Assembly: GCA_009760885.1 (NCBI GenBank)
Contig: CM019716.1
Location: 12,787,702 to 12,851,701, forward strand
From: Achatina immaculata
Lineage: Eukaryota; Mollusca; Gastropoda; Stylommatophora; Achatinidae
Length of the DNA: 64,000 nucleotides
Direction: 5' to 3'
The translations under genes and the position numbers were made by a program. The notes under the pieces are model-generated. The model searched no databases and was not told the DNA's origin. It saw only the letters and a list, made by a program, of their open reading frames with translations. This document shows, piece by piece, positions 1 through 10,749 of the stretch. How positions within the stretch are numbered: the stretch's first letter is position 1; each line of letters opens with the position of its first letter.

Positions 1-565
1 CTGGAGGTTAGTTAGTCTCAGAAATAAACAACACAATCTCGGCCACCTTCCATGCATGTCGTAAAAGACGACTAAGGGCGTTTGGCAAGGAGGCCAGCAA
101 CCCGTCCTGTAAAGAAGAAGTGGAAAAGAAGGTTAAGTACAGTCACCAGAGGCTGAAAAACAACGCTTGGCTTCTATCCCTGTCTGTATGTCAGCCTGAA
201 CAAGACCACACCCTACCATAGCAAGCACAAGGTGATGAGGTCCATGGCCAGGAGAACAACCGCAAGAACTTCAGTAACAAGCAAGTATCGTTTCTGAAAT
301 TCTCGTACCTATAATCCCTGAACATGCTGATCGCCCAGGAAGGAAAATACTGGAACCCCTACCTCGAAATCGTTTCACACTACGCTACTGGAGGTTCTTT
401 CAGTTTGTCTTGTGGAGCCAGAATACACGAGAGTAAAGATACTGGTTAATGAATGCAGCAACAACGACCCAGCCAAAAAAAAAAATTACTGTGAAATGCT
501 GAGAGTGTCAACAGTTTTAGAGACAATTAGAGTAAAAAATTTGAATTAGAGAGCATACATTTCCT
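1..565. other. Unassigned sequence
   Basis: No coding region or repeat is recognised here. The sequence is unique-looking, with an A-run near 475-483. It ends where a Fam C LINE tail starts. Confidence 0.4.
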
Positions 566-685
566 TTGTATCAGCAGCAGGACATCTTGCTTACAATCGA
601 GAGGCCTACAGGAAAGCTGTTAGAGAGGCAAAGTTCCGTAAGGGACATGCAGATGACTGACTGAGTGAGTGAAAACATTCAATAT
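566..685 (+). mobile_element. Fam C LINE 3' end (5'-truncated fragment)
   Basis: The translation reads AGHLAYNREAYRKAVREAKF followed by RKGHADD and a stop. This is the C-terminal end shared by five other copies in this window (14185, 26905, 30500, 49041, 60017). The stop is followed by a degenerate GACT/GAGT tetranucleotide tail, as in the other copies. It sits directly upstream of the Jockey element; no clear target-site duplication was found. It is a non-functional relic. Confidence 0.75.
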
Positions 686-915
686 TTGAATTGTTCAGAT
701 CACCCGTGATACCATTCCCGGAGGACTATAAATTATATTGGCTTAACGGGTTGGGAAAACTGCTCGATGGCATAGAAACAGCCCAAAAGCAAGCAGAAAA
801 CAGACCACGTCAAGAACACCACAATGCTTAATTACCAACACGGTGAGTCCAAGTTTCAGAGCGCCAAGCAGAAGTCCAGACGGGAAAAAAAAACTGGCGA
901 AAGAAAATAGAATCT

Positions 916-1314
916 GTGAACTTTGAAAAGAATGGAAGGAAACTTTGGAAGTTGATCAAACACTTAAATGATGAGAGAACTAAAAGAAGTACAAGGATCA
1001 TACTAACAGGGGATGGGAAACCCTTACAGGTGAGCAAGCAGCATATCACTTTGCTCACATGTCTGCGCAAGACTGCAGCAGCACTGGTGTTCACCCTGAG
1101 AAACAGGTTAAGTGCATACACTGACCAGCAGAAAGAAGAGGAGCAAGGCAGAAAATCGCAAGTCATGGAAGCGCCAATCACACACAGTGAATTAAAACTA
1201 GCAATCTGTAGATTTAAAAGAAGGAAAACACCAGGACCAGATAGAGTGACCACTGAAATGATTAAGAACCTAGCAGTGAAAAAAAAAAAAAACTCTTGGA
1301 TATTTTCAGTATAA
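916..1314 (+). pseudogene. RT N-terminal region of the Jockey relic
   Basis: The open stretch of about 132 residues contains EKNGRKLWKLIKHLNDE near its start. It ends in FKRRKTPGPDRVTTEMIKNL, the K(A/T)PGPD(G/R)V signature at the start of non-LTR reverse transcriptases. It joins the linker upstream only through a frameshift near 900, and it runs into a poly-A slip at 1279-1291 that ends the frame. In a live element this domain polymerises cDNA at the nicked target. Here it is a broken fragment. Confidence 0.85.
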
Positions 1315-1324
1315 TTTGGACCAC

Positions 1325-1946
1325 AGGGGGGCTACCTTTAAGTCTGAAAAGAAGCAAGCAGTTTACCGCTGTTAAAGCCAGACAAATACAGGCCTTAAGT
1401 TACAGGCCTGTCAGACTCACCAGCTTCCTCTGCAAAATGACGAAACCCATCATTGACCAAGGCTAAAATGATACCTGGAAAGTGAAAACCTTCTCACTTA
1501 ACAAGTGAGTTTTCGGCAGTACCACAGCACAGTAAATAAAGTGACCTAATCTCCCCCAAGAGATCGAGAGAGCATTCAAAGACCAAAACCTTGTACTAGC
1601 AGCATGGATAGACTTTAGAAAAGCCTTTGTTAGAATATGAAAACAAGGTCTAACGTGGAAAGTGACAAACTGCAAAATGAGTGAAAAACTGTACAATTTG
1701 AAGAGCGAAGGTGGTAAAGGATGGACAGAAAAGCCGAAACAAAAAGTACTACAACGACATGGCATACCTCAAGAACCTCTTTCACTTACTTTCTTCCACG
1801 TATTTAATAATGACCTGGTCAAGGACCTTCCATGTGGGATCAAAGCGGCGCTGTATGCAGATGACCTAGTCATGTGGTGTACAGGCGAAAACGCGACAGC
1901 TGCTACACGTAAGTTTCAGAGAGTGGTAGACATCTTGACACCATGA
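1325..1946 (+). pseudogene. RT palm of the Jockey relic, YADD box retained
   Basis: Segments read YRPVRLTSF (about 1400-1430), AWIDFRKAF (about 1605-1630), RHGIPQEPLSLTFF (1760-1795) and AALYADDLVMWCTGE (1849-1890). These correspond to the RT motifs for the fingers, the first catalytic Asp, the GVPQG loop and the YADD catalytic pair. YADD is intact, but the loop reads GIPQE rather than GVPQG, and stops interrupt the region between 1460 and 1660. The line of descent is clear, but the enzyme cannot be made. Confidence 0.9.
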
Positions 1947-1954
1947 ACAAATAA

Positions 1955-2340
1955 ATGAGAAAACAAGCACAACATTACCCACTCCCTTACTTACACAGAA
2001 AGCAGACAACGTTTTTTCTAAATGGAACATCGTTAAGGAAGGAGGGTCAGCCCGATTATCTAGCAGTGACTCTTACCAAAAAGTCTGACCTGGAAGCAGC
2101 ACATCAGGAATGCCGGAGCAAAGGCCAGAAGAAAGTTGGCCATCTTAAGAAAACTGAGTGGAACTACACGGAGAGCCAGTGGAGGCATCCTCAAGAATAT
2201 ATACTAGCAGAGCGTTCTATCACATCGAGAATATGGTACAACAGCATCAAGCACTGCGCTACAAAATCTAGACAAGATACAACAATCAATCATTGCGGAT
2301 TATCGCAGGTGCAGCGAGGTCCACGCCAGTAATGATTGCG
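1955..2340 (+). pseudogene. RT thumb/connection region of the Jockey relic
   Basis: FLNGTSLRKEGQPDYLAVTL matches the usual Jockey 'LNGNxLRxExxPxYLGVTxD' segment. QECRSKGQKKVGHLKK matches the following helix. The sequence then continues through the YTSRAFY-type segment in another frame. The 43-bp minisatellite begins inside the downstream 'RIIxGxxRSTP' motif. Frameshifts are frequent. Confidence 0.75.
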
Positions 2341-2502
2341 GATTATCGCAGGCGCAGCGAGGTCCACGCCAGTAATGATTGCGGATTATCGCAGGTGCAG
2401 CGAGGTCCACACCAGTAATGATTGCGGATTATCGCAGGTGCAGCGAGGTCCACACCAGTAATGATTGAGGATTATCGCAGGTGCAGCGAGGTCCACGCCA
2501 GT
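2288..2502. repeat. 43-bp minisatellite, five units, inside the Jockey relic
   Basis: Units begin at 2288, 2331, 2374, 2417 and 2460, each starting like AATGATTGCGGATTATCGCA. They differ by only one to three bases, so the amplification is recent compared with the decay of the host element. In one frame the unit reads RIIAGAARSTPV, a Jockey motif, so the unit was copied from the element itself. As 43 is not a multiple of three, the array destroys the reading frame. Confidence 0.9.
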
Positions 2503-2819
2503 AAAATACACGAAGAAAATAACTCGTATACAAGAGCTAAAAGAAAGTTAGAGCCTCAAAGGTCACGGACCTGAGAGAAGTTCTTCAGCTCTGCAAGTCA
2601 CCCTCTAGAAGAATAAATTCAATTACTTGGCGCGAGAGAGACTTAAAAGAGACAGCTTCATCCACTCGGCCGAGCGTCTGTGTAAGCTGATAACTGACCT
2701 CCCAGAAGTAGCTGCTCCACCGTCATCTGTACCAGGGCATACACCGTGGAAAGAAGCAGACTATGCGCAAATGATCATTCAAACTGAAGTGAAAGGTGTG
2801 AACATGGGGGAGATCCTGT

Positions 2820-3145
2820 AAGGGTCAACAGCCACAATGAATGCGTTAGAAGATAAATATTCATATGACACTTGGATATATGTGTACAAATATGGGGCTG
2901 CAAACAGGGTCATAAGGAATGGAGGGGCTGGAGCATATGTCGAATATCTAAGCAGCACCACTGACGAGATATGCATGACCACTGGGAAATACTGCAACAG
3001 CTACCATGCCAAAGGACAGTTATTACTAGAGCTGGAAAACTGTCAGATTCCGTCACTGATGCAAGCCCTACAGGATGCGAGATCGGTACTGGAAGTTCTT
3101 CAATGCAACAAACTACTAGACTTTAAGGATATCTTGTCAAGTTGA
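2820..3145 (+). pseudogene. RNase H domain of the Jockey relic
   Basis: The segment reads NGGAGAYVEYLSSTTDEICMT, then TGKYCNSYHAKGQLLLELENC and DARSVLEVLQCNKL. This follows the order of the RNase H domain of Jockey-group elements: a DGS strand, then GxGxYVEY, SNYxAEA and TDAxSVLxAL. The first catalytic DGS is replaced (YKYGAANR) and the AEA glutamate is lost (HAKG), so it would be inactive even if expressed. Confidence 0.8.
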
Positions 3146-3530
3146 CTCGTAACTTAGAATCACTTTGCAGTGGATTTCATCCCACTGTGAAATCCCAGGC
3201 AGCGAGGAAGCTGAGTTTGGTCAAAGACACCGCTTTCATGAACCAGCTATACACAATGACCACCTATGTCCAGAAGAAAAGCATGATAGAGTCCTACAGG
3301 AAGCTACAAACACCAGGGCATGACGACCGCCACGCGCTAAATAGAAATGAACACGTCATCATTTCCAGTCACAGAGCAACTCCGAAGTCACATCTACGCA
3401 ATGTTCAAGGTGAGCACTTCTCCTCGTTGTACTTGTGCCCTTGCACCCTAAACTGTGGAGCAACATCCTCCAAGATCCCAGCATCCATGAGCCTCTGAGA
3501 GACAGGTACTGGAGCAGTGAAAATATCTTA
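3145..3530 (+). pseudogene. C-terminal tail of the Jockey relic
   Basis: The stretch HLRNVQGEHFSSLYLCPCTLN corresponds loosely to the 'HLYxxxxGHTExCPCG' tail seen better preserved at 52903-53217. MSLRDRYWSSENI at the end recalls the 'hepLRxxxWP' segment. The element appears to stop near 3540. No poly-A or clear TSD is visible. Confidence 0.6.
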
Positions 3531-3540
3531 AGAATTTAAG

Positions 3541-3957
3541 CATTACAGTTCTATATAGGAACTAAAGAAAAAATAATACAAATATAAATTTTTTAAAAAT
3601 CAAAGTTATCAAGGAAACAGGACTGTGGATAGAAGAAGAAGAAGAAGAAGAAGAAGAAGAAGAAGAAGAAGAAAAAGAAGAAGAAGAAAGCAGACAGACA
3701 GACAAATAGATATAGAGACTGACAGAAAGATAAGCAGATCGATAGATAGATAATTTTATCTGTTCAAAGTAACGCATACCCTACTCCAGTCAGTTTCACG
3801 CAACAACCCAAGAACAACAAACAATTTTCTAGTTCACGTCAACGAGAAACAAACTGCTGAAACAGGGAAGGAAGAAACAGAAAGAAGTATACAGCGCCAC
3901 TCTCTTCCGGACCTCTCTCTCCAATAACAAAAGAGAAGTCGATGTCCCATCTGGCAT
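3541..3957. repeat. Spacer with (GAA)n and GACA/GATA simple repeats
   Basis: A (GAA)n run spans about 3631-3689 with one break (GAAAAAG). It is followed by CAGACAGACAGACA and GATAGATAGATA around 3691-3751. The rest is unique sequence with no gene seen. The GAA run may be an old Jockey-type tail, because other Jockey copies here end in GAAGAAGAAG. Confidence 0.7.
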
Positions 3958-4306
3958 CTAGCAACCCACAGCTGACACACCGACCTTTTGGGTGGCAAAC
4001 CATAACGTGACCAAGACCCTACCCCCCCAAACCTCTCCGTTGGTACCCCCCCTCACTCCCAGTAACAGGCCTAGCCTGGTTAACAGGGCAGGAGTCGCTA
4101 TAATCCCCCAGGGTGGTGGAGTCTGCTAAAGAAGTATTGCAACGCCCTGCTTTTTTAACCTCTACTCAGAGAATGAGAAAAAAAAAGATTCGCCATAACC
4201 TGGTTCCAATCTGACATGGCTGCTGTTCGTTCAGCATCTTCAACGCACCGGCTGCACAGAGCACAATCTCCCAGCTCCAGGGAGACAGAAGAAGAAGAAG
4301 AAGAAC
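3958..4306 (+). mobile_element. AAG repeat (SINE-like), copy 1
   Basis: This copy shares a long anchor with six others. It contains GGTGGTGGAGTCTGCTAAAG (4111-4130), CCTAGCCTGGTTAACAGGGC and GCATCTTCAACGCACCGGCT. It finishes with GGGAGACAGAAGAAGAAGAAG. The (AAG)n 3' tail defines the + orientation. No coding capacity is seen, so it looks non-autonomous, probably moved by a LINE with a similar tail. It is diverged by poly-C expansions near 4022 and 4047. Confidence 0.75.
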
Positions 4307-4419
4307 CAGCTTTAAATACTAGCATTTTTTGGGTAAGTTGTCTACACACATAGCACACTATTGTCATGCAGAATGCAAACACTATGAAAGTGAGTTAATA
4401 GTTAATAGAAAAGGCTAAT

Positions 4420-4790
4420 CATATTTGGAGCAACGGAATCATCATCATCATCATCATTATCATAATTATCATCATCATGTGGCATATCCAGAGCGAATGT
4501 TGGCAGTAATGAATCTCCAATTCCTTCCCATTCAGCCAACCTGTGTCTTGTCCATTCTCGTATGTTATCTTCCCATCTACATCTCTGTATTCTTCTGGCT
4601 CTTCCCCCCCCCCCCTTTTCACCTTTCCTTCTAGTATAGTCTTCAATATGTTGTTATGTCTTTTTGATATGGCCGAAGTATTTTGTTTTCTTCATCCTTA
4701 TTTCTTTGAGAAGTTCACATTGCACTTGGAGCTGTTCTAAAACTTGTGCGTTTGTTCTTTTGCACGAAGTAAATAAATGAAAGAGACAAA
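4420..4790 (-). mobile_element. Fam G LINE 3' end with (GAT)n tail
   Basis: The minus strand reads KRTNAQVLEQLQVQCELLKE, then IRMKKTKYFGHIKK and, after a frameshift, ILEGKVKRGGGE and DGKITYENGQDTGWLNG. This is the post-RT region of a non-LTR element of the 'RKxKYFGHIxRxxxLxxxILEGKVxGxRxRGR' type. The 3' end continues into (GAT)n, seen on the plus strand as ATCATCATCATC at 4440-4478. The poly-C run around 4608 lies within the frameshifted part. Confidence 0.7.
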
Positions 4791-4849
4791 TAAATAGCAC
4801 AAACGACAATAACAACAAAAACAACAGTAATAATAACAATAATACTAAT

Positions 4850-5390
4850 CTGAGTTCATAGTCAAAAGCTTCTTTGCTAGCACATTTTAAGAACAGAGAA
4901 AGTTAGCCAGTTACGAATAATGAATTACAGTAAAAAAAAACTAAACTAAAAATATTTACTATATAGTAGAAAGGTATTAGAGAGGGTTTATTCACTAAAT
5001 TATATCCCTCTGACAACAAGAAGCCACCATAAGCCTTTCCTATTATCCAACAGTGGAACCATAAAACTTGCTCCCGAGATCAAGCTTCTGGTTGTGTTCA
5101 GTAGAATAAAGCATGAAATTTTAAGACTAAAAGCAGTTTGGTAGCAAGCACTGATAGTCTCCTGATGAAAAAACTACATAAATAAGGAGATTATTAATAG
5201 CTTGAGTACTTTAGAAATGAAGCTTTGGTTTCTACGAAAGAGGCACTAAAAACTCGACGGTATTTTTTTTTTCTCTCTTCTCTTTATCTTAGTGATCGTT
5301 GTTTATAATATCTGCCAGCTCCCATTCTCCTGCCATTTCCGACTATCGTCCGGTGCTACATCCTCTTTCGAATGCTAAAACTATGAGTAA
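4850..5390. other. AT-rich unassigned sequence
   Basis: No gene or recognised repeat is seen. There is a T run near 5262-5271. Confidence 0.4.
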
Positions 5391-5890
5391 TGGAACTGGG
5401 CCCTTAAACCGAGGGTGCTAACGCCAGTGGAATAACGGCGCCCGGTATCTTATGACCATAAAAACAGCCGAATGATGTCCCCTGACGGACCGAGGATATG
5501 TCGAGGGCGAGAAGAGAGGGTAAGAGCAGAAGGAGACGGTGCCGAGAGAGCGTCGGTGAAGATGAGGACACATAATTTCTCCTCGCTATAAACGACCGAG
5601 GACAGGGTATTCGGACTCTGAATAATTCATACTCATAATAGCCAGCAAAACAGGACATAATCTGTCGGGAGAGACCACGGGCCTGTTATTGACGTTGCTT
5701 AACGCAAAGATGTAACATAAACCATAGTTTGTGGGCGGCCGGTCGGGCAGGATTGGACATCCGGTGATGGCCGGGTCATTTCTGGCAAAATTGGAGGGTT
5801 TTGTTAGGGATTTATTCGCATTTGACGTCGTGTTTTCTCTGGCTATAATATTATTATGCCCGGCTGGGTTTACGTGTTAAATCTTAATGA
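5391..5890. other. Unique, moderately GC-rich block; candidate conserved noncoding DNA
   Basis: In contrast to its AT-rich repetitive surroundings, this block has no simple repeats and no match to the dispersed families. It has balanced base composition and includes CTTATGACCATAAAAACAG, TTTGACGTCGTG (CRE-like) and TTTGTGGGCGGCC. The open frames are short and have no recognisable domain. Treating it as noncoding regulatory DNA is inference from texture only. Confidence 0.25.
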
Positions 5891-6384
5891 CGGCTTTAAG
5901 AAAGACATTTCCGCTAGGAAGATGTGAAGATGAATGGTGGTCGTAGTGGCGAGCGCTGAAGATGATAACGATGATGGGAAGTGGTGTTTATAACTGGGCT
6001 GAGGTGCATGCGACGATGGTGCTAGATGGACGGTTTCGTGGGGGGGGGGGGGGAACAAGTTGGGCAATGGAAGGGGCTTTGGATGAGGGGAGGTGTCGCG
6101 AATGTTAAACGCTCTTAATGGAAGACAAATGAATGCGTAGCTGATGGTTACGTCTCTGTTCCTTGAAGAGGAAAAAAAAAAGATCATACAGCCGAAGCGT
6201 GAGACGAAAACTAAGCTTAGCTTAATGGTTGCTTCTGTCAGTTATGCTACAGATGTAGCTGTTATGTTACAATAATGTGATTAATACGGCTCCACTGGTT
6301 TCGCGGTGGAGGTAAATAACTCAGTATAATAATAACACTCACTCGGTGAGGTTATCATGTCTTAGACTCAGTCTGCACGTGTCC
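5891..6384. other. Unassigned sequence with a poly-G run
   Basis: A G run lies around 6040-6052 and an A run at 6172-6181. No gene was recognised. Confidence 0.4.
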
Positions 6385-6505
6385 TCTAGGTACTTTTAAG
6401 ACACAGAGGTACATTAAGGTGCTTATGCCCACATATTCCCTGACCTGTTAGCATACCCACAGTGCGATGTGGTCGTCATCCAGCCTAACCGACTTTTCTT
6501 CATCA
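6385..6505 (-). mobile_element. SINE core fragment
   Basis: TCCCTGACCTGTTAGCATAC and GCGATGTGGTCGTCATCCAG match the body of the tRNA-headed SINEs at 13795 and 24600 (TTTCCTTGACCTG, GATGTGGTCATCGTCACGCC). No tRNA head remains. The fragment runs into a minisatellite made from the adjoining part of the same core. Confidence 0.55.
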
Positions 6506-6865
6506 GCTGCCTAAGGAGTCAGCTACCCATTTCTACTGCACAAGGAGTCAACTACTCATTTCTACTACCAAAGGACCCAGATACCCATTTCTACTGCAGA
6601 AGGATTCAGCTACCCATATCTACTGCAGAAGTAGTCAGCTACCCATTTCTACTGCAGAAGGAGCCAGGTACCTATTTCTACTGCAGAAGGAGCCAAGTAC
6701 CTATTTCTGCTGCAGAAGGAGCCAAGTACCTATTTCTGCTGCAGAAGGAGCCAGGTACCTATTTCTGCTGCAGAAGGAGCCAGGTACCTATTTCTACTGC
6801 AGAAGGAGCCAGGTAACCATTTCTACCGCAGAAGGAGCCAGGCACCTATTTGTACAACTGCGATG
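6506..6865. repeat. 29-bp minisatellite derived from a SINE core
   Basis: About 12 units of the type CTGCAGAAGGAGCCAGGTAC plus CTATTTCTA repeat with a 29-bp period; for example, CTGCAG sites lie at 6623 and 6652. The same words occur once in the SINE at about 13886 (AGAAGAAGCCAGGTACTTAT), so the unit is an amplified piece of the SINE body. The five-prime units are more diverged than the central ones. Open frames across it are repeat artefacts. Confidence 0.85.
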
Positions 6866-6908
6866 CTGGAGCGCTTCCGGCTGGATTTTTAAAGCACCGA
6901 ACTTCCCT

Positions 6909-7195
6909 CATGGGTGATCAGGAAAAGGAGATGGACATATGTTGGTCACTTGATGAGAAGAAATGATCAGAGAATCCCAAAACAAGCTATCAAGTGGAAC
7001 ACAACAGGCCGAAGAAAAATAGGCAGACCGCGTGAAACTCTGAAGAGGATATTATTAAGAGAGGCCAAGTTAACCGGCATAAAATCCTTTGATGAGGTTG
7101 AAAGACTCGCCGAAGACAGGAAAAATTGGCGAACTACTTTGCGAGCCCTAGGTGACGTTTAACGGCACGGGAAGGATATAAGATATATAAGATAA
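6909..7195 (+). mobile_element. Fam A LINE, 5'-truncated copy A, with a perfect 10-bp TSD
   Basis: The translation reads RRWTYVGHLMRRNDQRIPKQ, then GRPRETLKRILL, LTGIKSFDEVERLAEDRKNW and a stop. It ends in the family tail GGATATAAGATATATAAGAT. GAACTTCCCT occurs at 6899-6908 and again at 7196-7205, a target-site duplication that fixes both ends. Only the last 287 bp were inserted. The domain is the C-terminal post-RT region of an RTE/CR1-like ORF2; the clade is not resolved from this piece. It is the best preserved reading frame of this family here. Confidence 0.9.
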
Positions 7196-7205
7196 GAACT
7201 TCCCT

Positions 7206-7601
7206 AGGAGCGATGAATGGAGCCCTTGGTTCAGCCGCTTTAGTTCTGATATACGCTGCTGTTATGTTGACATTAAGTATGTACTTATAATGGCAATTTT
7301 GCATTAAGATGTAGGTATAAAAAACTCCTTTATAATCCAAATGGTTTCTTCGTTTCAATGTTAATTTTCCTATTCTAATTACCGGTAAAAACACATTGCG
7401 ATCGCGAGTGACCTTCTGGGTTTCATTACACAAACAAAATCCTCGGGTGAGTTCAGCCACAGAGCGCTCCTGGGGGTGATGTTACCTCGGAGCATCTCAG
7501 AAACTGTAGGTCAAGCTCAGGGTGGGGGGGGGGGGGGCTGGGCGCTGCACCGAACCAGTGTAGAACTGAAAAGTAGGTGAAGGTGTTATTAATATATTGT
7601 T
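7206..7601. other. Unassigned sequence between two LINE insertions
   Basis: A poly-G run lies at about 7523-7536. No gene was recognised. Confidence 0.4.
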
Positions 7602-7610
7602 AGTTGATAT

Positions 7611-7935
7611 GCCAAACACCATAAGAAATAACATCTTATTAGCAGAAATGCAGATGAAGCCACTGACAACAATTATTGAGGAAAGACGCTGGCGATGGTT
7701 GGGACATGTGCTCCGAGTGACTGACAACTCACTACCAAAAATAGCATTAAGATGGATACCACAGGGGAGCAGAAGTAAGGATAGGCCAAAAGAGACATGG
7801 AGAAGAACAACAGAAAGGATGTTGAGCAATAGATGGCTCACCTGGGCAAGAGCAGAAAAAAGGCGAAGGACAGGCATTTGTGGAAAACCCTTGCGGAAGC
7901 CCCATGTGCCCTTGGCACTTAAGGTTCAGAGAGAG
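7611..7935 (+). mobile_element. Fam B LINE, 5'-truncated, with a 9-bp TSD
   Basis: It reads AEMQMKPLTTIIEERRWRWL, then GHVLRVTDNSLPKIALRW, QGSRSKDRPKETWRRTTERM and LTWARAEK. A frameshift near 7860 garbles the last residues, and the copy ends in GGTTCAGAGAGAGAG. AGTTGATAT occurs at 7602-7610 and 7936-7944, flanking the insert exactly. It shares about 320 bp with the minus-strand copy at 29160. It is the post-RT C-terminus of a non-LTR element. Confidence 0.9.
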
Positions 7936-7944
7936 AGTTGATAT

Positions 7945-10745
7945 TCAGTTAAAGATGGAAATTCTGCATCGTTGAGATTGAATACTGTTTCATATGCTGC
8001 TCCCACAGACGCTACGACATTCGTGCTGTATAATCACACAATTGTGCCTAATGAAGAGTAACACCCAGGTCAACTAAGTACTCCCACGTCTACTGTTACA
8101 AATTACGAAGACATCAGTCGATGTTCCAGCTGTCAACTGAAAATATAATGCCACATCACAGACGAAGATGGGTGGATACGACTGGATGAAGAAAACATAT
8201 TCTGTCACATATCAAGACAGACGTGCAACAATAACGAACATAGTTCTGGGCAGGTCGCTGAGAAAACTCAAGTCATCGACATGAGAACTTGCATTGGATC
8301 TCTCTTGCATACTACACATCTAGCTAGAATCACACCTACCAAGAAAAAAAAAATAACGTCTACTTTCAACCGCAAAACTAAACGCATACCCCCCCCCCCC
8401 CAAAAAAAAATTTTTTGCTCAGCCATCGGCACAAAGTTCAAGAATCCCGTGCAAAACGTGCAACACTTTTCTATCTTAAGGGCTGTTACTATGAAAAAAA
8501 CAAAACAGTTTATAATAAAAACACCAGGGGCGTTAAATCTGAAAGGAAAAATACAAAGCTTTCTTTTTTTTTTTTAAACTACCAAATCCTACATTAGCCT
8601 AATATCACATCTCCCAGGAGGTCACGGTGTCGGGTGCCATAATTAGCACACCATGCAACCAGGACACATCTGATGCTCTGACCCTCCATCCTATATCACA
8701 GCTACCTGAGAGAGAATTACAAGAAGCCGCTTAACAGCGCAGCAAGACAATCGAGGTTTGGTTAGAGGTGAACGAACAAGACAGACACATTTCCAGGGTG
8801 GTGTGTTTTTCTGAGGGTAAAGACACTGAAACTCAGTGTGCTTCCGGAACTGACATCGACGCTTGTCAGGATGGGTGCGTAATGTTGGTGGGACTAGAGA
8901 TAGTTTTGTATAAGTAGTGAGTGAGTAAACAATGACCTTAACGTACAAAAGTACAGGCGAAGTGAATGTAGTGAAACGCGCTTTGTATTTGTTTCTTTGT
9001 AATGTTATATTTTCCCGAGACAGCCTCTTCTAGTCTCTAACGCAACCCATGAATCATGGCCGTGTCTCTATTCATCGCCACGCTCTCACCATCATCTCAG
9101 ATAACGCAGTCACTTCAACAAGAGACAAGAGAATGTCCACATTTTAATCATCACACGGTTAAACACTAGATTTTCCTCAAAAATGGGGGGAAATAACATC
9201 ACTATGAGATAGAATAGGGTCTTTGCCAGCTATGGTATAACAATCTTGAAGCAAGCAGTCAGCTATTATCTCATATATCTTGAGTAATACGTCTTCGTTC
9301 CCGATCTATTATTTAATAAGTCATGTAAACAAGATATTGTATTACTCAAAGATAATCTGTTTTCCACAATACCATCATACCTTAAGCAAGCAAGATACCT
9401 TACTTATTGGAAGCGAAAAGAAGCATCAAGATCTGCTCCGTATGGAAATAATATCATCTAGTGAGCACTGTCAAATACAATTGTTTTTAGTTTTTTTGGT
9501 TCATTTTTCTGTTTTGTTGCCCATTCTAAAGTCCCTGGTGAAGTTGTTATTCTGAAATATTGGGATGTTGTGTCTGACGCCTTTCATTTCCATGTGTTCT
9601 TCTTGATATCTCCTAGTGCGGATTCTTCGGCTTCTCCCCACGTTTAACCAGCGGTAGGGACACGTTTTTTTCTCTACCTCCCCCCACGAGTTCACTCCTA
9701 CCTCTGTCAGGAAGAATGAAGCAGCAAAACATTGTGTTAGAAGGATCACCTCGAGGAGGTGGGAAATGTTCATTAATAGTTTGATTTGCTGACCCTAATG
9801 ATAGCGCGCGTGCACATAAACATACACATACACATATGCCATTAATAAATATGTTAGGAATAATGTAATAGAAATAATATATGAGGAATAAACGAGCGGA
9901 ATAAACGTGTAAGGAACAGAGTGAGGTTACTAACATGTGGACTCAGCAGCGAGGTACTCAGACTGGGATGAAATGAGGGTCTGGGACTCGTAGTTGACTG
10001 CTTGTGTCAGTACTGGCGAACCACAGGTGACCAAGGCACTGTTCTATCTTCAGGTTAGCATGGTAATAAACTATAGTCTGGCTGAGTGGATATGAAAGCA
10101 TAAACCCAGTTCTAAAAATAAACCACGCCGGAGACAGATGTATCGGGGATGAAAGACGCGGATATTGCAACATAGCTGTAACCATGGCATAACACAACAA
10201 CTACTGCTGATTTCCGAAGGCAGCATCTACAGGATAATACAACCTAGAGCACTAACAGATGTTGCAAAACGTGAAATAACCACTTCTCTCCGAGGATAGT
10301 ATCTTCGCTCAGATTTCTGGTCATCGTGAATATAGCTTGTTCTTGCAATCATTCTATTGTTAAGTAACGAGGTACTAACTGGTCTGACTGTGTTATGAGA
10401 CTTGGGCGTAAAAAACGTTTTGCAACGATTTGCAATGTGACCCAAGTCTGTCTTACCCGTTGTCGGTGCTAACTCTGAGAGCCTGCGCGATAGAAGTGTA
10501 GTCAGTGGGTATACGGATAGATATTTACTGTTCTAACAAAAGTGAGACAAGTAAATGGAAAGATGATGTTATATCATCAAATAAGAACAACGACAGTAAA
10601 ATTATATTAACAAGAACACTTATTCCGCTATGGGGTGTATATTATTAATAATTTCCAAAATGAATATGTTAAAAATAAATATCATCTTCGACAAAGCAAT
10701 GAAGAAAGGAGAGGAGGGGGGAAATGTGATGGATTAATGTGTGAG
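7945..10745. other. Mostly unique sequence, no gene recognised
   Basis: This is the longest stretch here without an assigned repeat. Simple runs include poly-C at 8391-8402, poly-T at 8566-8575 and GTGCACATAAACATACACAT near 9810. The open frames are short, with no domain or compositional sign of coding. Host noncoding DNA is the default reading. Confidence 0.4.
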
Positions 10746-10749
10746 GGAT

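Larger units (their letters stand above)
690..3540 (+). mobile_element. Jockey-type non-LTR retrotransposon, degenerate (RT, RNase H, C-terminal tail)
   Basis: This is the longest single element in the window. Fragments in all three frames follow the order of a Jockey-clade ORF2. First comes the linker after the endonuclease (about 712-830, with YKLYW and ENRPRQEHHNA), then the RT N-terminal region (830-1310), RT palm (1325-1946), thumb (1955-2290), a spacer with a minisatellite, RNase H (2830-3145) and the C-terminal tail (3145-3530). Many stops and frameshifts break the reading frame, so it is inactive. No endonuclease domain is visible upstream, which fits 5' truncation. The family order is established knowledge; assignment to Jockey rather than a sister clade is inference. 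Confidence 0.85.

Noticed and set aside
690..3540. Functional reverse transcriptase gene with YADD intact
   Set aside because: Multiple stops and frameshifts, loss of RNase H catalytic residues and an internal 43-bp array.
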